A stretch of 12,250 nucleotides of DNA from Desulfonatronaceae bacterium UBA663 (GTDB lineage: Bacteria; Desulfobacterota; Desulfovibrionia; Desulfovibrionales; Desulfonatronaceae), in assembly GCA_002299865.1 (NCBI GenBank), contig DBNV01000050.1, forward strand, positions 511 through 12,760, read 5' to 3'. The notes under the pieces are model-generated. The model did no database searches and was not told where the DNA came from. It saw only the letters and a program-made list of their open reading frames with translations. Shown here one piece after another: positions 5,626 through 11,810 of the stretch. Position 1 is the stretch's first letter. Every line of letters starts with the position of its first letter. The translations under genes and the position numbers were made by a program.

Positions 5626-8259
5626 TCACTCCTTGATCTTGTTGATCCGCAAACCGAGATCATGTCGATACCGATACGTGAATCTGTTACTGAGTGGGCC
5701 GCCATCAAGGGATTTGAGTTCATCGGTTTGCGTGACAACGGCCACAGACAGCCCTGCCTCATCGAATGCCGGGTTTCCCAAATGGAACACATTGCCCAGG
5801 CCTGCCTTTTCACACCAGTTTCGTGCGGGGGGATTTGGCCTCTGGGAGTACCGACAGCTCACCAGATGCGCGTTTAAGGTGGCTGCTTTTTGTCTCCACT
5901 GCGCCTTGGTTAAACGGTGTCGTTGCCATGGAATGGTTATTCTCTCACCGTCAAGGAGGGTCAACTGGGTCTGCTTCCCACGGCCATTCACTTCTATCCC
6001 CCCGAGCAACAAAAGATCGGCTTCATCCTGTTCGCTGTAACGAGTTTGGGCTTTGGACTCAGGCAGTGTTTTGCCCTGCCGCGACAACGTGAGATGGGCC
6101 AGTTGTTGCAGCGCCCTGAGTCCTTTGCGACGAGGACTGCCTTCGTGCAGTTCGTGTTTCCACTGTGCTAGCGGACCCGTTTCATCCCGCTCAACGTAGG
6201 TCTGGTCGATTAGCTGACGGATATCCGTAGGCAAAACCACCCGCCCGAAGGAACGGAAATGTGTTTCCCACACCGCAAGGGCTCGACACAGGATGTAGGG
6301 GGCATAGACGGATGCCGTCGCGCCAAACTGGACCTGCGGTTGTTCTATTGCGGCGTTGTATTCTGGTGCCAGTATCCAGGCCTCATGTTTGGCGCTTGGA
6401 GCCCTGGGGGTGGCGGCATGGCGCCAGAGCCGCCCAAAGCGCTGCAACAGCATGTCAGTGGGGGCAAAGCGCGAGACAAGGAAATCGGCGTCGATATCGA
6501 GAGACTGTTCAAGTACCTGGGTACCGATCAGGATTCGTCCTTGCATGGCCCGGTTGTTCCAGCCTTTTTTGCCGAAATAGGCGACCCATTCGTCTTCATT
6601 GCGCTGGCGATGGGCCATGGTAAAACGTGAATGCAGCAAGCCGCATGCGATCCCCAACTCCTGGCAACGGGCGGCGAAATCGAAATACCTCGCTTGCGCT
6701 TCCTGCACCGTATTTTCAATCCACAACACTTGTTGCCCGGATTGGGCACGGAGCAACGCTTCTTCAAGAGCAAATTCGTGCGTCATTGGAATCAATTTGA
6801 GATCGACCGTATTTACGTCCAACAAAGGCACGGGCAGTTCTGTCGGTAGTGTCTTATTTTGATTGGGCGATATCGTGATTAAAGGGTAGTGGTCGGTTGT
6901 CGCAGCCTGGCCCAGCAATTGGCTACGCCTGGAGTGGTTCAGGGTGGCGCTGAGAATAATTACGGTACATCCCAGCTGGCGCAGTAGTGCAATCAACTCG
7001 TCGAGTATCACGCTTGTGTAGGCATCGTAGCTATGGATTTCGTCCAAAATGACAACTTTACCGGCCAATCCGAAAGCTCGAACAAAACCATGTTTAACAT
7101 GCATGGCCGCCATCAGTGCCTGATCCAAGGTTCCCACGGCGAAGGGAGCCAGCAGGCCGCGTTTACTGCTGTTGAACCATCCTCCCCCCGGTCTGCCCTC
7201 TTCCCCAAGTTCCTGTTCCACCAACCACGCGTTGCCATGCAAAAGCAGAGAGCGCTTATGAGGGCTTCCATCCTCAAGGATAGCCTGGAGAAATTGTTCG
7301 AAGCGCTCGTGAATCTTGTTGGAGGTTAGCTGTGTTGGCAGTGCGAAGTAGATGCCATGCGCCTCGCCCCGTTCCAGTACCAGATATGCGGCATATAGGG
7401 CAGCCTCGGTTTTGCCCAGCCCCATCGGGGCTTCAAGTATATAAACTCCGGCGGCAAGGCAGTGCTGATACAGAGCGAGTTGGCTGTCATTGGGTGTCAG
7501 CGGTTGTCCGTCTTGATCCTTGAAAATGTCGCCGAAAGCCAGTCCGTGGTGGACCACCGGCGGGATGAACCCGGCGTGATCCAGCGCTCGTTCTATTTGG
7601 GATTGCCATGGCTGATGCGGATTTTCGAAAAAATCGCCAGAACCGATCCAATCCGCGACAGACGTCAAGCCGGCCATCACCCGGGATTGTGCTATTCCGG
7701 CGACTACAGGCCAGGTTTCCTGCAGGGCCTGCATCAACGCCTCAATGAGGTAAACTCGTTGCTGCTGCCACACCTCGCCACCCAGGACAGGCGCGTTGGC
7801 ATCCAGAAAACCCGTATCCGGTGTGTAACCGTGGTGCTGGCCCGCAATTAGGCCAATCTCCGGCCTACCACTTGCTGCGATCAGCGCCAGCGCGCTCGCA
7901 CCGGCGTGCCCCCCCCATTGGTGTTCGTCGAGGCCTAAATACTGCTCAAAACCCTTGAGGCAGGAACCAACTCCCAAGACCGCCTTTTGAAGTTTGAGGA
8001 AGAATGTCGGACTGACCTTACCGACATCATGCACTGCGGCTATCAAGGCACTGCCCGGAGGGAAAAGCTCCTCTCGGGTGTGGGCAGGCAGCCTTCTCAG
8101 TAGGGCGCGGGCCAATTCGCCTACAATGAGGCAATGCTCGAATACAGATCTCCCCAGCCTTGCCTGTCCATGCTCGTCTTCGTACGTCTTCGCTGGACAA
8201 ATGGTGTAAGGCACCGCGGCAAGAGGTACGATCAAATCTGAACGAGTACGACTCTTCAA
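5626..8259 (-). CDS. cas3: CRISPR-associated helicase/nuclease Cas3, type I-E
   Basis: This encodes 877 residues. Cas3 is recruited by target-bound Cascade and shreds DNA through an HD nuclease fused to a superfamily 2 helicase. HD domain residues are H42 (VFEHCLIVGE), H77-D78 (AVHDVGKVSPTF), H118, H142-H143 (GQHHGYTPD) and D203 (SVADWIGS). Helicase motifs are Walker A APMGLGKTE (K283), DEIH (406-409), ILSATL (435-440), TQVLEQSLDID and QRFGRLWRH. The C-terminal accessory domain fills the remaining 200 or so residues. Motifs and length are complete. No ATG or GTG is available in frame near the N-terminus, and a TAG lies 8 codons upstream, so TTG at 8257-8259 (AAAGGA 7 bases upstream) is the best start. 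TTG at 8235 is an alternative. It is the first gene of the operon. Confidence 0.95.
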   Translation of the reverse strand: MKSRTRSDLIVPLAAVPYTICPAKTYEDEHGQARLGRSVFEHCLIVGELARALLRRLPAHTREELFPPGSALIAAVHDVGKVSPTFFLKLQKAVLGVGSCLKGFEQYLGLDEHQWGGHAGASALALIAASGRPEIGLIAGQHHGYTPDTGFLDANAPVLGGEVWQQQRVYLIEALMQALQETWPVVAGIAQSRVMAGLTSVADWIGSGDFFENPHQPWQSQIERALDHAGFIPPVVHHGLAFGDIFKDQDGQPLTPNDSQLALYQHCLAAGVYILEAPMGLGKTEAALYAAYLVLERGEAHGIYFALPTQLTSNKIHERFEQFLQAILEDGSPHKRSLLLHGNAWLVEQELGEEGRPGGGWFNSSKRGLLAPFAVGTLDQALMAAMHVKHGFVRAFGLAGKVVILDEIHSYDAYTSVILDELIALLRQLGCTVIILSATLNHSRRSQLLGQAATTDHYPLITISPNQNKTLPTELPVPLLDVNTVDLKLIPMTHEFALEEALLRAQSGQQVLWIENTVQEAQARYFDFAARCQELGIACGLLHSRFTMAHRQRNEDEWVAYFGKKGWNNRAMQGRILIGTQVLEQSLDIDADFLVSRFAPTDMLLQRFGRLWRHAATPRAPSAKHEAWILAPEYNAAIEQPQVQFGATASVYAPYILCRALAVWETHFRSFGRVVLPTDIRQLIDQTYVERDETGPLAQWKHELHEGSPRRKGLRALQQLAHLTLSRQGKTLPESKAQTRYSEQDEADLLLLGGIEVNGRGKQTQLTLLDGERITIPWQRHRLTKAQWRQKAATLNAHLVSCRYSQRPNPPARNWCEKAGLGNVFHLGNPAFDEAGLSVAVVTQTDELKSLDGGPLSNRFTYRYRHDLGLRINKIKE
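5629..5634 (-). promoter_or_regulatory. Ribosome binding site that decides the cse1 TTG start
   Basis: A perfect AAGGAG on the minus strand ends 6 bases before the TTG at 5620-5622. It is formed by the final lysine and glutamate codons of cas3 just before its TGA. The good spacing and the family-like N-terminus right after TTG make this the likely start despite the weak codon. Confidence 0.7.
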
Positions 8260-8319
8260 CTTTGAATCCTTTGTGCACGGAGTCTACTTGTCCTCGTGTA
8301 CATGGAGCCATCCCTAACC

Positions 8320-8336
8320 CTAAACAAAGTGTTTAG
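8320..8336. repeat. Perfect 7-3-7 inverted repeat in the cas3 leader region
   Basis: CTAAACA and TGTTTAG arms surround a 3-base spacer, about 60 bases upstream of the cas3 start. The size and symmetry suit a dimeric repressor site. It could also form a hairpin in the 5' untranslated RNA, but it lacks a following U-run and so is not a convincing terminator. Confidence 0.5.
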
Positions 8337-8417
8337 CTAGGAAAGGCAATAATTCCTCGTGTTCCCCAACAGTCCAGACCTTTCAAGGCCAGCTAGCGCT
8401 GAAGGTATTCGACCATG

Positions 8418-8446
8418 AGTGTATGGTATGCCCAGCATCGTTCCAA
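8418..8446 (-). promoter_or_regulatory. Candidate sigma-70 promoter of the cas operon
   Basis: On the minus strand TTGGAA (8446-8441) and TACACT (8423-8418) are separated by exactly 17 bases. Each box matches four of six consensus positions. Transcription would start near 8411, giving an untranslated leader of about 150 bases before cas3 that contains the 8320-8336 inverted repeat. The -35 box overlaps the end of the palindrome at 8444-8459. The match is modest, so this is a candidate only. Confidence 0.3.
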
Positions 8447-8459
8447 ATTCCGGAATTTG
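8444..8459. repeat. Perfect 16-base palindrome overlapping the candidate -35 box
   Basis: CAAATTCCGGAATTTG is fully self-complementary, and symmetry stops at the next base pair (c8443/a8460). Its last three bases on the minus strand are the TTG of the candidate -35 element. A protein bound here would block RNA polymerase, so it is a candidate operator. Confidence 0.5.
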
Positions 8460-8468
8460 AGGTGAAGA

Positions 8469-8484
8469 ATTTTACATGTAAAAT
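8469..8484. repeat. Second perfect 16-base palindrome upstream of the candidate promoter
   Basis: ATTTTACATGTAAAAT is fully self-complementary. Its centre is 25 bases from the centre of the palindrome at 8444-8459, roughly two to two and a half helical turns. The two do not share sequence, so they would be sites for different proteins, or this one is an AT-rich activator or silencer site. Confidence 0.5.
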
Positions 8485-8683
8485 GAGCAGGTTGAATAGA
8501 GCCACTTAAATGGTAAGCCTTTAGAAATTTGGAGGCGGGCAGAGGTAGGCCCGTGTCGGAGTTAAGCGGGAACCTTGGGGGATGATTTCGAACTGCGCCA
8601 GCTTTGGAGATGGATTCGGCTAGTCTTTCCTTCACGGCTCTATGTTCCGATCGTTGAGGTTGGGCCAGTTCTTTGTGGGGAGG

Positions 8684-9715
8684 TCAGTCCCCTTGCCCGT
8701 CCATATCAGAAATTGTCCCGTTCTCAATCCCAGAGGCCAGCCAAAGTTCGGCATGTTCCTGATTCATGCGATAGTAAAACTGCTTCTCGCCGCCCGCTGC
8801 CCATAATGCCTCAAAGGGCCAATTTGAACGACCCAAACGTCTTTTTACCGTCATCGTAAGCACGGCAAGGTCCGCACGTGCCTGATATCTCGTTCTTCCA
8901 GATTCAGCCTCAATTTCTCGTAGGGGGACAAGCTCTCCAGGTTGAGAGGAACAGAGATTAAGGGCCGCAAGAGTCGTTTGGTTGGCAACTTCCCGGAGCA
9001 GTTGAAAATCCTCAAGTGTCCATTCGAGTTGAGGGTACTCTGGAGCAGGGAGGCGGGTCACGGATTTTTGGGGTGCGACTGTGAACTCTTCAACGTCCTG
9101 CACAGGATAAAGCTTCGATAAGGTGATAATAGTCTCGTTAGCTGTGCGATACGCCAGAAATTTCTTTAAGGTGATGTCCAACCCCATCTCCGTGAGCCAT
9201 ACCACCGTGGCTGTAACAGTCGGCGGAAATTCAGAAGCTACCAGAACGATTCGCGGTTTACGTAACAACTCGGCGGATAACTCGAAGTCCACATGGTCGT
9301 TCAGCAAATCCAGGGCCTGTTCCTCGTCTGTCTTGTCGCCGCGACTGGTCAGGAAGCGAGCGTGCTGGGACGCCAAGATTTCCGGCGTAAACCGGCTCGC
9401 CATGGCCGCATACTTGATCGCCTGCATTTCTACGGTGTCGGGAGCCCTGTCTCGCTTTAATTCCGTCACCACAAGGCATCCTGATTTGTCGAGCCCGAGA
9501 ATATCCAAACGGTCTCGTTCAGGTTGACCAGAGTGTGACCTCCATCGATCAAACTCGAATGCCACAATCTTCACATCCGCCCCCAAAATCTGTGGATGGG
9601 CAAGAATCCATTCCTGAAGATGGCTCCGTTCGGTTAGCCCCGCTTCAGCAAGACTAATCACTTTCGCCGGCTTAGCAGCAGCCCCTTCCACAGTGAAGAC
9701 AAGTTCATCGTTCAT
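8684..9715 (-). CDS. PD-(D/E)XK nuclease-like protein (NucS/DUF91-type core) with C-terminal helical or winged-helix region
   Basis: This encodes 343 residues. The core at about residues 28-110 has the PD-(D/E)XK pattern: a helix SHLQEWILAHPQIL (E35), D71 in RDRLDILGLD, then E85-L-K87 in LVVTELKRD, and Q98xxxY102 in MQAIKYAAM. The motif order, with the first helix E, D, ExK and QxxxY, is that of the NucS/DUF91 and RecB-like nuclease fold. The middle (150-210) has alternating strands and helices. The C-terminus (240-320), with LREIEAESGRTRYQARADLAVLTMTVKRRLG, could be a winged-helix DNA-binding domain; that is inference. The ATG at 9715 has a weak GAGTGAG upstream. No membrane segment is seen. 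The gene is codirectional with, but 424 bases upstream of, the cas operon. The substrate is unknown; a DNA repair or defence role is possible. Confidence 0.7.
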   Translation of the reverse strand: MNDELVFTVEGAAAKPAKVISLAEAGLTERSHLQEWILAHPQILGADVKIVAFEFDRWRSHSGQPERDRLDILGLDKSGCLVVTELKRDRAPDTVEMQAIKYAAMASRFTPEILASQHARFLTSRGDKTDEEQALDLLNDHVDFELSAELLRKPRIVLVASEFPPTVTATVVWLTEMGLDITLKKFLAYRTANETIITLSKLYPVQDVEEFTVAPQKSVTRLPAPEYPQLEWTLEDFQLLREVANQTTLAALNLCSSQPGELVPLREIEAESGRTRYQARADLAVLTMTVKRRLGRSNWPFEALWAAGGEKQFYYRMNQEHAELWLASGIENGTISDMDGQGD

Positions 9716-9791
9716 CAGATATTCTCACTCTTAAAATTTTCATACACCGATCATTCCTCATAAGTAGCCATAAACGATTCAGTACGAGGTC

Positions 9792-10076
9792 CTAATTCAA
9801 CTTCTCCCTCAACTTCTTCGACAACCAAAATACGACCACCTTGCGCGGCTCCAGGATCAAGGCCTCATTGGTGGCGGGGTTCCTACCCCTGCGGGCCTGC
9901 TTCGCATACGCCTCGAATTTGCCGAACCCCGAGATCAGCAGGTCATGATCGCGCTTGATGGCGGTCTTCATGGTGGTCAGCAGGGACTCCACGATGGTCT
10001 TCATTTCGACACGGCTGCGGTCAGATTCTTCATAGGCAGCGTCAACTATGTCGGCCTTGGTCAGGGTGTTGCTCAT
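9792..10076 (-). CDS. IHF/HU family DNA-bending protein, integration host factor alpha-like
   Basis: This encodes 94 residues. The family signature is complete: an N-terminal helical dimerisation part with LTKADIVDAAYE, the turn ISGFGKFEAYAKQARRGRNP, and the intercalating proline P67 at the tip of the arm. The C-terminal helix ends SKKLREKLN, as in IHF alpha. The residue pattern (GFGKFE, RRGRNP) favours IHF over HU. I place the start at the ATG at 10074-10076 by alignment with family members. The open frame continues upstream to a GTG at 10115, but the extra 13 residues do not fit the family. An unusual tryptophan sits at residue 84 (VVVFWLSKK). IHF bends DNA for recombination, transcription and type I-E spacer integration. 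It follows the remnant of a nuclease gene by 24 bases. Confidence 0.88.
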   Translation of the reverse strand: MSNTLTKADIVDAAYEESDRSRVEMKTIVESLLTTMKTAIKRDHDLLISGFGKFEAYAKQARRGRNPATNEALILEPRKVVVFWLSKKLREKLN

Positions 10077-10100
10077 TGATAGATTCTCTACATTCCTTGT

Positions 10101-10209
10101 CACCTTCTGCGCCACTCCCAGGGCGGCACGGGCTCCTTGTCAGCCCACAGTCCGCGCCTTGCTTCCATCGCCTCCTGCTGCAAGTTCGCCCACCTGAGGC
10201 AGGGCGGAA
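10101..10209 (-). pseudogene. C-terminal remnant of a thermonuclease (SNase-like) gene cut by the IS element
   Basis: About 35 codons are open on the minus strand from the IS boundary to a TGA at 10101-10103. They encode a tail with NLQQEAMEARRGLWADKEP followed by VPPWEWRRR. The pattern EARxxRRGLWAD-x-PVPPWEWR is the characteristic C-terminus of SNase-like thermonuclease family proteins. The reading frame runs directly into the left end of the insertion sequence at 10210. The catalytic N-terminal two thirds is missing, and I do not find it on the far side of the element, so the gene is dead. Identification rests on recognising the C-terminal signature. Confidence 0.65.
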
Positions 10210-10231
10210 TGTGTCAATGAAAGTGAGACAC
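10210..10231 (+). repeat. Left terminal inverted repeat of the IS3-family element
   Basis: It begins TGTGTCA and ends GTGAGACAC, 22 bases in total. It matches the reverse complement of 11789-11810 at 20 of 22 positions (mismatches at the eighth and fourteenth bases). It lies 14 bases beyond the orfB stop and abuts the SNase remnant. Confidence 0.85.
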
Positions 10232-10245
10232 CCAGGTCCATAGAA

Positions 10246-11250
10246 TTAGTGTAGCGTTTTCATCATGGTTGGAGGGTTGATCCAGGCTGCTTCCTGAGGC
10301 TGGAGGATTTTGGGCAGTTCGGGATGACGGCCATTCCATCTGATAGGATTTGCAAGGAAAGCTTGTTTCATGGCGTTTGACCGGGTTTCCAGGATTTGCG
10401 GGACAATGCCGGAATGAACTTGCTCGGGCGTCATGAAGCCGATGCCGCTGTGCCGGTGCTCCTCGTTATACCAAGGGAAAAATGTTCTGCCATAGGCCAG
10501 GGCGTCTTCTTGTGAACCAAAATTTCCAGGGAAGCAGGGATGATATTTCAAGGTCTTGAACTGAGATTCCGAGAATGGGTTGTCATTGCTCGTATACGGC
10601 CTGCTATGGGTTTTCGTGATGCCCAGGTCAGCCAAGAGTTGGGCAACGGTTTTTGAGCGCATGCTGGGGCCGCGATCGGCATGGATGGTCAACTGGCCTT
10701 GGGCGATATTCTGCTTTTCGCAGGATTCCTCGATCAGGCGCTTGGCCAGGCTTTGTGATTCTCGGGAGGCAATCATCCATCCGGTAACGTACCGGCTGTA
10801 GATGTCCATGATCACGTAGAGATAGAAGTAGTTCCATTTTCGTGGCCCCTTGAGCTTGGTGATATCCCAGGACCAGACTTGGTTGGGAGCCGTGGCCAGC
10901 AGCTCGGGTTTTTCATGGTGCGCCTTGAATGTATGTCGCCTACGGTCCTGGCATTCACCTTTTTGCCGGAGAACCCTATACATGGTGCTGACGGAACAGA
11001 GCATCCGACCTTCATCCAAAAGAGAGGCATAGATTTCATACGGCGTGCTGTCCTGAAAACGCTGGCTGTGTAAAGCCTCAAGGACTACGGCGCGTTCATC
11101 TGCGGACAATGCCTTGGGAGGACTGGGCCTGACGCATGTTTCCTGGGGCTTCGAAGCAAAGAACCGATAAAAGCTGGCCCGTGGAACGCTCAAAGCTTGG
11201 CAGGCCGGCAATATCCCGACGTCGTGACCGAGTTGCATAGCGGCATTCAT
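10246..11250 (-). CDS. IS3-family transposase OrfB, DDE integrase domain
   Basis: This encodes 334 residues and is the catalytic half of the transposase. An N-terminal helix-turn-helix-like region (residues 8-35, ACQALSVPRASFYRF) is followed by the retroviral integrase-type core. The DDE residues are D129 in QVWSWDITKL, D192 in TIHADRGPSM, and E228 in SNDNPFSESQFKTLKY. The spacing of 35 residues between the second D and the E is canonical for IS3. The WYNEEHRHSGIGFMTPEQVH motif near the C-terminus is also diagnostic. The ATG overlaps the orfA TGA as ATGA. The frame is also open upstream to the A9 run, so it can be made both separately and as an OrfAB fusion. No damage is seen. Confidence 0.95.
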   Translation of the reverse strand: MNAAMQLGHDVGILPACQALSVPRASFYRFFASKPQETCVRPSPPKALSADERAVVLEALHSQRFQDSTPYEIYASLLDEGRMLCSVSTMYRVLRQKGECQDRRRHTFKAHHEKPELLATAPNQVWSWDITKLKGPRKWNYFYLYVIMDIYSRYVTGWMIASRESQSLAKRLIEESCEKQNIAQGQLTIHADRGPSMRSKTVAQLLADLGITKTHSRPYTSNDNPFSESQFKTLKYHPCFPGNFGSQEDALAYGRTFFPWYNEEHRHSGIGFMTPEQVHSGIVPQILETRSNAMKQAFLANPIRWNGRHPELPKILQPQEAAWINPPTMMKTLH

Positions 11251-11744
11251 GATTGATTCTCTTCGGTCTGGTCCGTCTGGATGCCCAGGAGCTCTGATAT
11301 TTTTTTTTGAACCTCAATGATCATTTCCGCCTGGCTGAGCTTTGTCCGGAGCTGCTTGTTTTCCCGCTCCAACTTCTCCAGGCGTTTGGCCAATGGATTC
11401 GCGGGCTTCTTTTTCCTGCCCCGCTTGCGAGATAAAGAATGCAGCGCACCTTCGTCCCGTTGCCTGCGCCATACCGTGAGGTTGGAGTGATACAATCTTT
11501 CTCTGCGCAACAAGGCCCCGATCTGTCCCTGCTCGGTACAGGCATCGGCTTCCTGGAGGATGCGGAGTTTAGCGGTAGCGTAGGCGGCAGTATGCTTTCT
11601 TCGTTTGATGACCTCGGGAACCTCCGGGTCCGTGGATTGTTGATTCAGGCCGGTGATGTGTGAGACTCCAGTCGGCCTACGGCCTCCTTCCGTCTCCCCC
11701 ATCACCGGCTCCCTGGCCGAAACGATGACTGGTGCAGATTTCAT
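11247..11744 (-). CDS. IS3-family transposase OrfA, helix-turn-helix protein
   Basis: This encodes 165 residues. OrfA binds the element's ends through a helix-turn-helix (about residues 55-100), including LRILQEADACTEQGQIGALL and LTVWRRQRDEGAL. A basic linker RKRGRKKKP follows, then a leucine-zipper coiled coil LAKRLEKLERENKQLRTKL near residues 115-150 for multimerisation. The ATG at 11742-11744 has AGGAG 9 bases upstream and is preferred over a GTG at 11768 that lacks a better site. It is longer than typical IS3 OrfA (about 100) because of an N-terminal extension of about 45 residues without an evident domain. The run VQKKI is encoded by the A9 slippery site near the 3' end. Confidence 0.9.
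   Translation of the reverse strand: MKSAPVIVSAREPVMGETEGGRRPTGVSHITGLNQQSTDPEVPEVIKRRKHTAAYATAKLRILQEADACTEQGQIGALLRRERLYHSNLTVWRRQRDEGALHSLSRKRGRKKKPANPLAKRLEKLERENKQLRTKLSQAEMIIEVQKKISELLGIQTDQTEENQS
11300..11308 (-). promoter_or_regulatory. A9 slippery run for programmed -1 frameshifting between orfA and orfB
   Basis: Nine consecutive A bases on the minus strand lie within the orfA codons for Gln-Lys-Lys-Ile. Shifting back one base enters the orfB frame. I translated that frame from here to the orfB ATG at 11250 and found no stop (it reads KNIRAPGHPDGPDREESI before the orfB Met). This is the arrangement by which IS3 elements make the OrfAB transposase. No test of frameshift efficiency is possible from sequence. 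Confidence 0.65.
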
Positions 11745-11788
11745 GCTTGAGACTCCTACCCGCCCCACATTAATTTCTCAACAGGCGA

Positions 11789-11810
11789 GTGTCTCACCTT
11801 CAATGACACA
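11789..11810 (-). repeat. Right terminal inverted repeat of the IS3-family element
   Basis: On the minus strand it begins TGTGTCA and ends GTGAGACAC, pairing with 10210-10231 at 20 of 22 positions. It lies 44 bases upstream of the orfA ATG, where the transposase promoter is expected. Confidence 0.85.

Larger units (their letters stand above)
8260..8683. other. Intergenic region upstream of cas3, rich in inverted repeats
   Basis: No supported gene lies in these 424 bases. The content I can see is a candidate cas operon promoter (8418-8446) and three perfect inverted repeats (8320-8336, 8444-8459, 8469-8484). There is also a weaker inverted repeat ACCAT-N6-ATGGT at 8412-8427 and a tandem CCCTAA beside the first repeat at 8314-8325. 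The minus frame that continues from the stop of the upstream nuclease gene stays open to 8393, but nothing in it resembles a known protein. This density of symmetric elements suggests a regulatory region for the cas operon. Confidence 0.6.
10210..11810 (-). mobile_element. IS3-family insertion sequence, complete with both ends
   Basis: The element is 1601 bases, slightly longer than most IS3 members. It is bounded by 22-base imperfect inverted repeats and contains orfA and orfB with the usual offset overlap, plus an A9 slippery run. Both open frames are intact, so it may still be active. The left flank ends GCGGAA and the right flank starts GAGGGT, so no target-site duplication is visible. 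The transposase type is the widespread IS3 group whose OrfA contains EADACTE-x-GQIGALLRRE and whose OrfB contains QVWSWDITKL. Confidence 0.9.

Noticed and set aside
5435..6040. 201-codon plus-strand open frame opposite cas3 and cse1
   Set aside because: It spans the junction of two firmly identified genes on the other strand and lacks a ribosome binding site or recognisable motif.
8260..8683. CreTA-type toxin RNA and guide pair
   Set aside because: No degenerate repeat with an intact hairpin and no tiny start-codon plus rare-codon toxin frame could be identified; kept only as a low-interest observation.
8677..8692. Possible terminator after the nuclease-like gene (GGGGA / TCCCC arms, 6-base loop)
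   Set aside because: The stem is only 5 pairs, it overlaps the stop codon, and no U-run follows on the minus strand.
8575..8859. 94-codon plus-strand open frame across the end of the nuclease-like gene
   Set aside because: It overlaps the real gene on the other strand for most of its length and shows no family features.
10077..10115. N-terminal extension of the IHF-like protein from GTG at 10115
   Set aside because: The 13 extra residues do not occur in the family and overlap the end of the SNase remnant; the ATG at 10076 aligns with family N-termini.
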